Assembly (NCBI RefSeq): GCF_008806375.1
Contig: NZ_WAAT01000001.1
Span: 24,870 to 88,869 of the forward strand
Source: Pseudotamlana haliotis
GTDB lineage: Bacteria > Bacteroidota > Bacteroidia > Flavobacteriales > Flavobacteriaceae
Direction: 5' to 3'
Length of the DNA stretch: 64,000 nucleotides
In this document: one piece after another, positions 56,501-64,000 of the stretch
Numbering within the stretch: position 1 is the first letter of the stretch
Layout: every line of letters begins with the position of its first letter
Notes under the pieces: model-generated
What the model saw: the letters and a program-made list of their open reading frames with translations, nothing else
Told to the model about the DNA's origin: nothing
Database searches by the model: none
Made by a program: the position numbers and the translations under genes

Positions 56501-57001
56501 ATGCAACTCAACCACTACAATACCAATTTTGAAAAACGTACATTTCCCATCACTTTAGTTTGTGACCATGTGACTAATGCCCCTAATATTGGTAGTTTGT
56601 TTCGGGTTGCAGATGCCTTTGGTGTTGAAAAAATCGTGTTATGCGGACAAAATATTACACTGGGGCGGAAAATAACAAAAACCTCTCGTGCGACCGAAAA
56701 ATTTGTGCCTTATGATATTTGCGACAAGGCTTCAGATGTGGTTTTAAATTTAAAAAAAGAAGGCTATCAAATTATTTCAATTGAAATCACTAGTGAAAGT
56801 GTGCCGATGCATCGTTTTGAGTTTTCAGAAAAACAGCCTATTGCTTTTGTAATCGGTGATGAAAATTTTGGTGTTTCTGAAGCTATTTTAAAGCTTTCAG
56901 ATCACATAATCCATATTGATATGTTTGGGGAGAATAGTAGTATGAATGTGGTACAAGCCACAAATATTGCACTTTACGAAGCCACTAAACAATTAATTTA
57001 A
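56501..57001 (+). CDS. TrmH-family (SpoU) RNA 2'-O-methyltransferase
   Basis: The trefoil-knot SPOUT fold has the N-terminal motif VTNAPNIGSLFRVADAFGVE with the catalytic Asn/Arg. The motif-2 region is FVIGDENFGVSE (the canonical form is GNEGxG), and motif 3 is FGENSSMNVVQATNIALYEA. Length is 166 aa, a stand-alone small member such as TrmL. The target nucleotide cannot be decided. It begins immediately after the DUF4159 stop. Confidence 0.88.
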   Translation: MQLNHYNTNFEKRTFPITLVCDHVTNAPNIGSLFRVADAFGVEKIVLCGQNITLGRKITKTSRATEKFVPYDICDKASDVVLNLKKEGYQIISIEITSESVPMHRFEFSEKQPIAFVIGDENFGVSEAILKLSDHIIHIDMFGENSSMNVVQATNIALYEATKQLI

Positions 57002-57070
57002 TCTATTCTCACTTCAATTTTTTATTGTTGTTTTAATTAAGTAGATTTACTTACAAATAAATTTTATAAA

Positions 57071-58159
57071 TTGAAATCAACAACCATTTCAAAAGGTATC
57101 CTTAGAGCAGTTTATACGCTCGTAGGTATTTCGATATTATTATATTTCTTTTACGAAATTCGATCTGTAGTAGCTTATGTTGCAATTGCTGCAATAACCT
57201 CATTAATTTGCAGACCTTTTATTAACTTTTTAGAACATACACTGAAGCTAAAAAAAGACATAGCTGTAGTGGTGACTATTTTTCTTTTACTGGGTGTATT
57301 GGTTGGTTTAGCCGGTCTGTTTATTCCACTAATCATGGAACAAGGGCACAATTTATCTTTGCTTGACATCGAAAAACTAGAGTCTAACTTATTAGAGATT
57401 TACAACTCATTTGCATTAAATTTCAACCTAGACACGAATGACTTAACCAATAGGTTTAAAGGTTTTAAACTTATAGAAATGTTAGATTTCTCTTTTATAC
57501 CTGATGTACTAAACTCTATTGTTAGTGGCTTAGGCAGCTTTAGTATTGGTTTATTTTCTGTACTTTTCATCTGTTTTTTCTTCTTGAAAGACCGAACGCT
57601 TTTGGAGAATACACTTATCATTTTTGTTCCTGAAAAAAGCGAAAATCAATTTAAAAATTCTTTTTCAAAAATAAAGAAAATGTTGTCTAGGTACTTTGTT
57701 GGCCTCATTTGTCAAATCACCATACTTTTTATTATTTATGCTATCGGTTTATTTGTAGTAGGGATTGAAAACGCCTTCGTTATTGCTTTTTTATGTGCTT
57801 TAATGAATCTTATTCCTTATGTTGGCCCAGCTATTAGTGCTGTTTTAATGGTTACTCTTACTATGACCACTAATATTGGTCAATCACTTTTACACTATAT
57901 TTTACCCAAAACATTTTGGGTATTGGTCGTTTTTGTCATCGGACAATTGATGGACAATTTTGTGAGTCAGCCCGTTATATTTTCTAAAAGTGTTAAATCG
58001 CATCCACTTGAAATTTTCTTGGTTATATTAATCACTGGAATTTTATTTGGTGTTGTTGGTTTAATTGTTGCTATTCCCGCTTATACCACAATTAAAGTGA
58101 TTTTAAAGGAATACCTGGCGGAAAACCGTATCGTTAAGAAAGTGACTCAAAACATTTAA
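57071..58159 (+). CDS. AI-2E family transporter-like membrane protein
   Basis: This membrane protein has about eight helices. The first two are ILYFFYEIRSVVAYVAIAAI and TIFLLLGVLVGLAGLFIPLI. An extracytosolic segment follows (about 95-150). The signature near the C terminus is ALMNLIPYVGPAISAVLMVT and VIGQLMDNFVSQPVIFSKSV. The family includes AI-2 exporters, sodium/proton antiporters and others, so a function is not assigned. Start TTG at 57071. Length is 362 aa. The THUMP-like methyltransferase gene follows 8 bp later. Confidence 0.88.
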   Translation: MKSTTISKGILRAVYTLVGISILLYFFYEIRSVVAYVAIAAITSLICRPFINFLEHTLKLKKDIAVVVTIFLLLGVLVGLAGLFIPLIMEQGHNLSLLDIEKLESNLLEIYNSFALNFNLDTNDLTNRFKGFKLIEMLDFSFIPDVLNSIVSGLGSFSIGLFSVLFICFFFLKDRTLLENTLIIFVPEKSENQFKNSFSKIKKMLSRYFVGLICQITILFIIYAIGLFVVGIENAFVIAFLCALMNLIPYVGPAISAVLMVTLTMTTNIGQSLLHYILPKTFWVLVVFVIGQLMDNFVSQPVIFSKSVKSHPLEIFLVILITGILFGVVGLIVAIPAYTTIKVILKEYLAENRIVKKVTQNI

Positions 58160-58167
58160 TTTCAGCT

Positions 58168-59355
58168 TTGAATACGTATATTTTAAATACTGAAATTCAA
58201 GATTTCATCCATACCAATTTACACTCAGACATCTCTACACTCCTACTTAAAGGCGTGACTTTCGAAGGCGTTACTGTTCAAGAAATCATTGAGCAGATTG
58301 AAGCAAAAAATCGTTGTATAAACAAACTTCCTTTGTGGTTTAAAACCGGGAACATTTACTTTCCGAATAAATTAAACATTGAACAAACCTCTTCTGAAAG
58401 TACTGCAGAATACAAATCAGCCCTTATATCAGGAGACAACATCATTGATTTAACGGGCGGTTTTGGGGTAGATTGTTATTATTTTTCAAAGCATTTTAAA
58501 ACGGTAACACATTGCGAAATAAACAGCACACTTTCTGCTATTGTAAAGCATAATTACGAAAAACTCAACGTAAAAAACATCACTACGTTTACAGGTGATG
58601 GCATGGATTATTTAAGACATTCAGAAAAACAATTCGATTGGATTTACATCGACCCCTCACGCCGACATGATAGTAAGGGCAAGGTGTTCTTTTTAAATGA
58701 TTGTTTACCAAACGTACCAGAAAATCTAGAATTACTTTTTAGTCGTTCTAAAAACATCCTCATAAAAATATCGCCCTTGCTGGATTTAAGCATAGGTATC
58801 AACGAGCTAAAGCATGTAAAAACCATTCATGTTGTAGCGTTGAATAATGAAGTTAAAGAGTTACTTTGGGTTTTAGAATGTGATTTTTCGGGAGACGTCC
58901 ATATTGAAACAGTGAACATTCAAAAACAAAGAAAAGCAAAATTCAATTTCAATTTAAACGAAGAAAAGCAAGCAAATGCGACGTATAGTGAGCCTCTAAG
59001 TTATTTATACGAACCTAATGCCGCTATATTAAAGGCCGGTGCTTTTGAAAGTGTTTCTGAACAGTTAAAAATTAACAAGCTTCACAAACACTCTCATTTA
59101 TACACCAGTGATAATTTAGTTGAATTTCCTGGAAGATCCTTCAAAATAGAACAAATCCTTCAGTACAATAAAAAAGCGCTTAAAACATTAAACATTTCAA
59201 AAGCAAACATAACCACGCGTAACTTCCCGGAAACGGTTCAAAACATTCGTAAAAAGTTTAAAATAATAGATGGTGGTACGCACTATTTATTTTTCACTAC
59301 CAATATGAACGACAAAAAAATTATACTTGTTTGTTCAAAAATTGAAATGGCTTAG
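58168..59355 (+). CDS. Class I SAM methyltransferase with a THUMP-like domain
   Basis: The N-terminal helical part (about 1-90) is followed by a Rossmann SAM-binding domain, with DLTGGFGVDCYYFSKHF as motif I, TFTGDGMDYLRHSEKQFDWI and YIDPSRRH as the motif IV equivalent, and a C-terminal THUMP-like part (about 290-395). The latter suggests an RNA, probably tRNA or rRNA, substrate. Start is TTG. It is the last gene of the tsaD run. The exact modification cannot be named. Confidence 0.82.
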   Translation: MNTYILNTEIQDFIHTNLHSDISTLLLKGVTFEGVTVQEIIEQIEAKNRCINKLPLWFKTGNIYFPNKLNIEQTSSESTAEYKSALISGDNIIDLTGGFGVDCYYFSKHFKTVTHCEINSTLSAIVKHNYEKLNVKNITTFTGDGMDYLRHSEKQFDWIYIDPSRRHDSKGKVFFLNDCLPNVPENLELLFSRSKNILIKISPLLDLSIGINELKHVKTIHVVALNNEVKELLWVLECDFSGDVHIETVNIQKQRKAKFNFNLNEEKQANATYSEPLSYLYEPNAAILKAGAFESVSEQLKINKLHKHSHLYTSDNLVEFPGRSFKIEQILQYNKKALKTLNISKANITTRNFPETVQNIRKKFKIIDGGTHYLFFTTNMNDKKIILVCSKIEMA

Positions 59356-59397
59356 ATTTAAAGTTTCTAACTTCCTACTAAATACATATTAACTTAT

Positions 59398-60642
59398 TTA
59401 AGCCTCAAACTGCTTTAACGTAGTAGTAATGATATTGACACAATCTAACAATTGTGCTTCAGTCATCACCAAAGGAGGCGCAAACCTAATAATATTACCA
59501 TGCGTTGGTTTGGCCAACAAGCCGTTTTCTTTCAAAGCCATGCAAATATTCCAAGCCGTATCGCTTTCTTCGTCATCATTAATGACAATGGCATTAAGTA
59601 GGCCTTTACCACGTACTAAACTCACGATATTACTAGAATTGATGTATTTGTTTAATTCACTTCGAAATACTTCCCCTAATTCAGAAGCCTTTTCAGCAAG
59701 GTTTTCATCTTTAATGACTTCCAAAGCTGCGGTGGCTACAGCTGCCGCAACAGGATTTCCACCGAAAGTACTCCCATGATTCCCTGGTTTTATAACATTC
59801 ATGATATGGTCATTAGCTAAAACAGCTGAAACCGGATAAACCCCACCACTAATGGCTTTACCAAGAATTAAAACATCTGGTTTTACATTTTCATGGTCTA
59901 CGGCTAGTAATTTTCCTGTTCGAGCGATACCTGTTTGTACTTCATCTGCAATAAAAAGCACATTGTATTTTTCACACAGTGCTTTGGCTTTGGTTAAGTA
60001 GCCTTCATCGGGCACATAAACACCAGCTTCACCTTGAATAGGTTCCACTAAAAACCCAGAAACATTCAGGTTGTTTTTTAAACTCTCTTCTAAAGTATCT
60101 AAATCGTTATAGGCTATTTTTATAAAGCCTTTGGTGTAGGGACCAAAGTTTTTGCGCGCTACTGGGTCATTTGAAAATGAAATAATTGTTGTTGTTCTTC
60201 CGTGGAAATTATTTTCACAAACAATAATTTCAGCTTCGTTCTCATCAATACCTTTCACCTCATAAGCCCATTTACGGCAAAGCTTCAAAGCGGTTTCTAC
60301 AGCTTCTGCACCAGTATTCATTGGTAAAAGCTTATCGAAGTTGAAATATTCACAAGCAAACTTCTCGAACCTTCCAAGGGCATCATTATAAAAAGCTCTT
60401 GAGGTTAATGTTAAAGTTTGTGCTTGTTCAATCATGGCACCTACAATTTTGGGGTGACAATGACCTTGGTTTACAGCAGAATAAGCCGATAAAAAATCAT
60501 AATACTTTTTGCCTTCTACATCCCATACATACACACCTTCTCCCCTGTTTAACACTACAGGTAATGGATGGTAATTGTGTGCACCATACTTGTTTTCTAA
60601 TGTAATCGCTTGTTGCGAAGTTAATTGGTCTAAAACAGCCAT
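59398..60642 (-). CDS. rocD: Ornithine--oxo-acid transaminase
   Basis: A PLP-dependent class III aminotransferase that converts ornithine to glutamate semialdehyde, in arginine breakdown or proline supply. The motifs are [47 protein letters not shown] and [16 protein letters not shown] with the Schiff-base Lys, with [15 protein letters not shown] after it. A GTG upstream (60666) would add eight residues, but [20 protein letters not shown] from ATG 60642 is the usual start. Length is 414 aa. It is a single gene converging on the THUMP-like methyltransferase. Confidence 0.94.
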   Translation of the reverse strand: MAVLDQLTSQQAITLENKYGAHNYHPLPVVLNRGEGVYVWDVEGKKYYDFLSAYSAVNQGHCHPKIVGAMIEQAQTLTLTSRAFYNDALGRFEKFACEYFNFDKLLPMNTGAEAVETALKLCRKWAYEVKGIDENEAEIIVCENNFHGRTTTIISFSNDPVARKNFGPYTKGFIKIAYNDLDTLEESLKNNLNVSGFLVEPIQGEAGVYVPDEGYLTKAKALCEKYNVLFIADEVQTGIARTGKLLAVDHENVKPDVLILGKAISGGVYPVSAVLANDHIMNVIKPGNHGSTFGGNPVAAAVATAALEVIKDENLAEKASELGEVFRSELNKYINSSNIVSLVRGKGLLNAIVINDDEESDTAWNICMALKENGLLAKPTHGNIIRFAPPLVMTEAQLLDCVNIITTTLKQFEA

Positions 60643-60724
60643 TTTAAAAATTTTAAAAGTTTGCACCTAGATCACAGATGCTTAAAATAACCATTCCTTC
60701 TCTACCTTTATCCTTCCGAGGTTC

Positions 60725-60742
60725 CGATAACTATCGGGACGA
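60725..60742. repeat. Short palindrome shared with the 34.5-kb repeat
   Basis: CCGATAACTATCGG (near 60727-60740) is a near-palindrome. The word CCCGATAGCTATCGGG at 34513-34528 is the perfect version. Both are intergenic, so this may be one dispersed repeat unit. Confidence 0.4.
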
Positions 60743-60913
60743 AAATTCAGCGTGGGAGAGAAATCATCCCTAGAAGCTGCAAATTACTAATAATTGAGCA
60801 GTTCAAAAGCATGTTTAGCATAATCTTATAACTGAACTCGTATTGAAGCAATCAAATTTCAAAAAGAAAATAACTATTTTCCACTTGAAACTATAAAGTA
60901 TAAAGGAGTTCAT

Positions 60914-60921
60914 TATTTTTG
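60914..60921 (+). promoter_or_regulatory. -7 box directly before rlmD
   Basis: TATTTTTG matches TAnnTTTG exactly and ends 4 bp before the rlmD ATG at 60926, so the message would start at or very near the ATG (leaderless). Confidence 0.42.
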
Positions 60922-60925
60922 CAGC

Positions 60926-62338
60926 ATGGCAAGAAGAAAATCAAGAAAACAAGTTTTTGAAAACGTAGAAGTTATTGATGCAGGAGCAAAAGGTAAAACC
61001 ATTGCAAAAGCACCAGATGGGAAGGTTATTTTCCTTCCAAACGCAGTTCCCGGTGATGTAGTAGATGTGCAAACGTTCAAGAAACGCAAAGCTTATTATG
61101 AAGGAAAAGCTACGGTCTTTCATAAACTCTCTGATAAACGTACCGAACCACAATGCGAACATTTTGGTACCTGCGGCGGGTGCAAGTGGCAAGATATGGC
61201 CTACGAACACCAGTTGTTTTATAAGCAAAAGGAAGTTACCAATAACCTAACTCGAATTGGACATATTGAACTTCCTGAGGTAACACCTATTCTAGGCTCT
61301 GAACAGCAATATTTTTACAGAAATAAAATGGAATTCTCCTTTAGCGATAGCCGATGGTTAACGCTCGAAGAAGTGCAATCTGATGAAGATTTAGGAGACC
61401 GTAATGCTCTAGGGTTTCATATTCCGGGCATGTGGGATAAAATCCTGGATTTAAATAAATGCCACCTGCAAGCTGATCCTTCAAACGCGATTAGAAACGC
61501 CGTTAAAGCCTTCGGAATTGAACATGGCTTAGAGTTTTTCAATACTAGAAATCAAACGGGTTTACTGCGTACCATGATGATTCGTACGTCGACTACTGGA
61601 GATATCATGGTCATGGTTCAGTTTTTTAAAGAAGATAAAGAAAAACGTGAATTATTATTAGATTTTATTGCTGAAAAATTCCCTGAAGTTACCTCTTTAC
61701 AATACGTGATTAACGGAAAAGCAAACGATACTATTTATGATCAAGAAGTGATTTGTTACAAAGGTAACGATCATATTTTTGAAGAAATGGAAGGATTAAG
61801 ATTTAAAATAAACGCGAAATCTTTTTACCAAACCAACTCTGATCAAGCTTACGAATTATACAAAATCACTAGAGATTTTGCTGGTTTAACAGGAAACGAA
61901 CTGGTATACGATTTATACACCGGAACCGGAACCATTGCACAGTTTGTTGCTAAAAAAGCAAAAAAAGTAGTTGGCGTTGAAGCGGTTCCTGATGCGATAA
62001 CAGCGGCTAAAGAAAATGCACAATTAAATAATATTGATAACGTTGAATTCTTTGTGGGTGATATGAAAAATGTATTTAACGCCTCTTTTATAGAAACTCA
62101 TGGTGATCCAGATGTGATTATTACTGATCCGCCACGTGACGGTATGCATAAAGATGTGGTACAGCAAATATTAAACATTGCGCCTAAAAAAGTGGTTTAT
62201 GTAAGCTGTAATAGTGCTACCCAAGCCCGTGATTTAGAACTTATGGACGCCCAATACAAAGTGATTAAAACACAAGCCGTTGATATGTTCCCACAAACCT
62301 TTCACGTAGAAAATGTTGTACTTTTAGAGCGTCGTTAG
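60926..62338 (+). CDS. rlmD: 23S rRNA (uracil-1939-C5)-methyltransferase RlmD
   Basis: RlmD methylates C5 of U1939 in 23S rRNA. The N-terminal TRAM domain (about 1-75) is followed by the [4Fe-4S] cysteines CEHFGTCGGCKW and a later Cys (NKCHLQ), and the SAM domain DLYTGTGTIAQFVAKKAKKV. The catalytic motifs are IITDPPRDGMHKDV and the nucleophile Cys in YVSCNSATQARDL. Length is 470 aa, as in Bacteroidota members. The DUF6452 gene follows 61 bp downstream. Confidence 0.95.
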   Translation: MARRKSRKQVFENVEVIDAGAKGKTIAKAPDGKVIFLPNAVPGDVVDVQTFKKRKAYYEGKATVFHKLSDKRTEPQCEHFGTCGGCKWQDMAYEHQLFYKQKEVTNNLTRIGHIELPEVTPILGSEQQYFYRNKMEFSFSDSRWLTLEEVQSDEDLGDRNALGFHIPGMWDKILDLNKCHLQADPSNAIRNAVKAFGIEHGLEFFNTRNQTGLLRTMMIRTSTTGDIMVMVQFFKEDKEKRELLLDFIAEKFPEVTSLQYVINGKANDTIYDQEVICYKGNDHIFEEMEGLRFKINAKSFYQTNSDQAYELYKITRDFAGLTGNELVYDLYTGTGTIAQFVAKKAKKVVGVEAVPDAITAAKENAQLNNIDNVEFFVGDMKNVFNASFIETHGDPDVIITDPPRDGMHKDVVQQILNIAPKKVVYVSCNSATQARDLELMDAQYKVIKTQAVDMFPQTFHVENVVLLERR

Positions 62339-62399
62339 GTATAAAATGCATTTCTAAGCTAATTTTAAACCTTGGAAAAGCGGTAATTAAAACATAATA

Positions 62400-62948
62400 A
62401 TGAAATATTTAAAAATCCTTATTACCCCTACACTACTAGTTTTAGGCGTTTTTATTGCTATAGCCTGCGAGCCAGACGATATTTGCGCTGAAGGTACGGC
62501 AACTACACCTCGACTTATTATCGATTTCTATAATGTACTCAATCCAGAAGCACAAAAAAACGTGTTTGATTTGGTCGTTGTTGGTGTGGGCAATAATAGT
62601 GTTTTGGACGGTTATTCATTTGTAGATACTGATGACGTCTATTTGCCTTTAAAAACAGATGATAACACAACACAATATGCACTAATCGCAGATGCAACTA
62701 TTAATAACAATGGTACACCTGACGATGAAACGGATGATTTTTTAGAAGGAAACCAAGATATCATTACAATAAACTATAGTCGAGAAGAAATTTATGTGTC
62801 TCGTGCCTGCGGTTATAAAACCATTTATAAGAACGTTACCCTAACTATTGAACCTGATGCTGATAACTGGATGATTTCTAGACAGCCAATGACCGAAAAC
62901 CAATCTGTAGAAAATGAAGATGAAGCCCACTTTATTGTTACGCACTAG
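62400..62948 (+). CDS. DUF6452 family lipoprotein
   Basis: The N terminus is a lipoprotein signal (FIAIACEPDD, Cys23), and the mature domain is a beta-sandwich-like stretch (TPRLIIDFYNVLNPEAQ). It matches the DUF6452 family, which in flavobacteria is found directly before a DUF6048 gene and after rlmD. The last 35 bp overlap that gene, so the two are made together. Function unknown. Confidence 0.75.
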   Translation: MKYLKILITPTLLVLGVFIAIACEPDDICAEGTATTPRLIIDFYNVLNPEAQKNVFDLVVVGVGNNSVLDGYSFVDTDDVYLPLKTDDNTTQYALIADATINNNGTPDDETDDFLEGNQDIITINYSREEIYVSRACGYKTIYKNVTLTIEPDADNWMISRQPMTENQSVENEDEAHFIVTH

Positions 62949-63708
62949 CCTTATCGTTTTCTTTTTGTTGGTTTCAATTACCACAAAAGCTCAAAACGAT
63001 AGTATTGCTAAAATCAATGAAACTGTGAAAACAGTAGATTCTAGTAAAACTAAAAAAGCTAAAGAAACTGCTAAAACCAAAAACGATTCCACCTCGGTTA
63101 AGTTGAAATACGGACTTCGAGCAGGTGCCGATGTTGGTAAACTCATAAGATCTGCTTTTGATGATGACTACCAGGGTTTTGAAATTAATGCTGATTTCAG
63201 ATTATCTAAGCATTTGTATGTCGCTGGAGAATTTGGGCATGAAGAAAAAAGTACTATAACCGATTATATGGACATTAGTTCCCAAGGAAGTTACCTAAAG
63301 GCAGGTGTTGATTACAACATGTATGACAACTGGTTGAATATGGACAATATGATCTATTTTGGTTTTCGTGCAGGAGGAAGCTCTTTTAGCCACGATTTAA
63401 ACAGTGCAACTATTTATACGGCCAACCAATATTGGGCACCGCAATACACGATTACAGACCCGATAGAGTTTGATAGTTTAACCGCATTTTGGGCTGAATT
63501 ACAGTTAGGCTTAAAAGCCGAAGTACTAACCAATCTTTACATGGGAATTAACTTGCAAGTACGACTTTTAGTTAGCGAAACAGATCCTAGTAATTTTGAG
63601 AATGTATACATTCCTGGTTTTGGTAGAACTTATGATAGTGGCCGTATTGGGGCTGGATACAGCTACACTATAGCTTATAGAATTCCGCTTTTTAGCAAAT
63701 ACAAATAA
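62914..63708 (+). CDS. DUF6048 family exported protein
   Basis: A signal peptide (LLVSITTKAQN) is followed by a Lys/Thr-rich linker and a beta-barrel-like domain of about 190 residues (LKYGLRAGADVGKLIRSAFD, HLYVAGEFGHEEKS, SGRIGAGYSYTIAYRIPLF). It pairs with the DUF6452 gene with which it overlaps by 35 bp. Two nearby ATGs (62914, 62920) give the same protein, two residues apart. It is probably an outer-membrane protein of unknown role. Confidence 0.75.
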   Translation: MKMKPTLLLRTSLIVFFLLVSITTKAQNDSIAKINETVKTVDSSKTKKAKETAKTKNDSTSVKLKYGLRAGADVGKLIRSAFDDDYQGFEINADFRLSKHLYVAGEFGHEEKSTITDYMDISSQGSYLKAGVDYNMYDNWLNMDNMIYFGFRAGGSSFSHDLNSATIYTANQYWAPQYTITDPIEFDSLTAFWAELQLGLKAEVLTNLYMGINLQVRLLVSETDPSNFENVYIPGFGRTYDSGRIGAGYSYTIAYRIPLFSKYK

Positions 63709-63725
63709 GCTAATTTCATAATGCT

Positions 63726-64000
63726 TTAAGTGGTTTTAGACACATTAACTTGAGCATGATGTGAAATAGGAAAATTACAAGAATTTGCTATAAAACAAAG
63801 TTGATTGGCTTTGTCATGTAAACTTAAGGCTAATTCTTTTTGAGCCTCGCTTTTAATAGTTACTACAGGATTCAATATCACTTTAGTAAAACTACCACTT
63901 CCCGTAGATTGCACCTCAAGAATCCCTTCTGCTTGATCAGTATAAGACAGCACTTCAATATTGTGTTGCGAACAAACATATAAATAAGACATCATGTGGC
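63726..64000 (-). CDS. OsmC family protein, 5' end outside the window
   Basis: The visible part is the C-terminal ~90 residues of an OsmC-like protein: CHMMSYLYVCSQHNIEVLSY carries the conserved Cys-His pair seen in the family (CHM), followed by AQKELALSLHDKANQLCFIANS with the second active Cys. OsmC-type enzymes reduce organic hydroperoxides with two Cys. The reading frame runs through the window edge, so the start is not seen. It converges on the DUF6048 gene. Confidence 0.75.
   Translation of the reverse strand, partial: HMMSYLYVCSQHNIEVLSYTDQAEGILEVQSTGSGSFTKVILNPVVTIKSEAQKELALSLHDKANQLCFIANSCNFPISHHAQVNVSKTT

Noticed and set aside
60643-60666. GTG start giving eight more residues for ornithine aminotransferase
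   Set aside because: The family starts at MAVLDQL-like sequence, and the ATG at 60642 fits.

Overview
The window is a low-GC stretch of a chromosome from the phylum Bacteroidota, most likely a marine member of the Flavobacteriaceae. The evidence is a PorP/SprF protein next to a type IX secretion (T9SS) type B C-terminal domain, a BshA bacillithiol enzyme, an amidase/MCE/LptD envelope cluster, a DUF6452/DUF6048 pair, TAnnTTTG-type -7 boxes, no Shine-Dalgarno sequences, and several TTG starts. No rRNA, tRNA, CRISPR array, phage module or complete insertion sequence was seen.

Layout. 1-4.9 kb (minus strand): patatin, M1 aminopeptidase and a PHP-ACT-ACT protein that ends at a strong terminator. 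5.0-11.4 kb (plus): RecG, MiaE-like hydroxylase, MtfA-like peptidase, MutS2 without an Smr domain, and a DCC-family protein. 11.3-17.0 kb is the unusual part. It is bounded by two direct copies (113 bp, about 93% identical) of the 3' end of the DCC gene. Inside are a SprF gene, a T9SS type B gene without its 5' part, a frameshifted membrane-protein gene, a TPR sensor kinase split by an in-frame stop, its intact LuxR-type regulator, and a 335-bp element with inverted ends and a 5-bp target duplication. 17.0-28.7 kb: outer-membrane-like protein, rhodanese, dicarboxylate symporter, a repeat-rich 0.7-kb gap, chorismate synthase, LpxH-like phosphoesterase, a large FAD/Fe-S dehydrogenase and four small envelope or VOC proteins.

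28.7-38.0 kb is one minus-strand run: amidase, MlaD-like MCE protein, membrane Fe-S protein, CCG-domain protein, a 161-aa unknown, a GH3/serine-hydrolase fusion and BshA. LptD and RidA lie divergent to it. 41.4-48.7 kb: a hybrid kinase lacking its phosphoacceptor histidine, GMP reductase, a ModF-like ATPase, a BadF-type sugar kinase, and gapA-pfkA. 48.8-64 kb: TamB, divergent from a seven-gene run (tsaD, parvulin, rsmE, DUF4159, TrmH-like, AI-2E-like, THUMP-like methyltransferase), then ornithine aminotransferase, RlmD, DUF6452/DUF6048 and a truncated OsmC gene at the edge.

Most genes are conserved housekeeping and envelope functions: cell-wall turnover, LPS and outer-membrane assembly, tRNA/rRNA modification, and glycolysis. 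The best candidates for something new are the repeat-bounded decayed locus with its MITE-like element, the kinase with Tyr in place of His, a palindromic in-frame insert in RecG, a heterodisulfide-reductase-like module in the same run as bshA, and a paired 3'-UTR repeat structure. All functional calls are from sequence reading; no database search was run.
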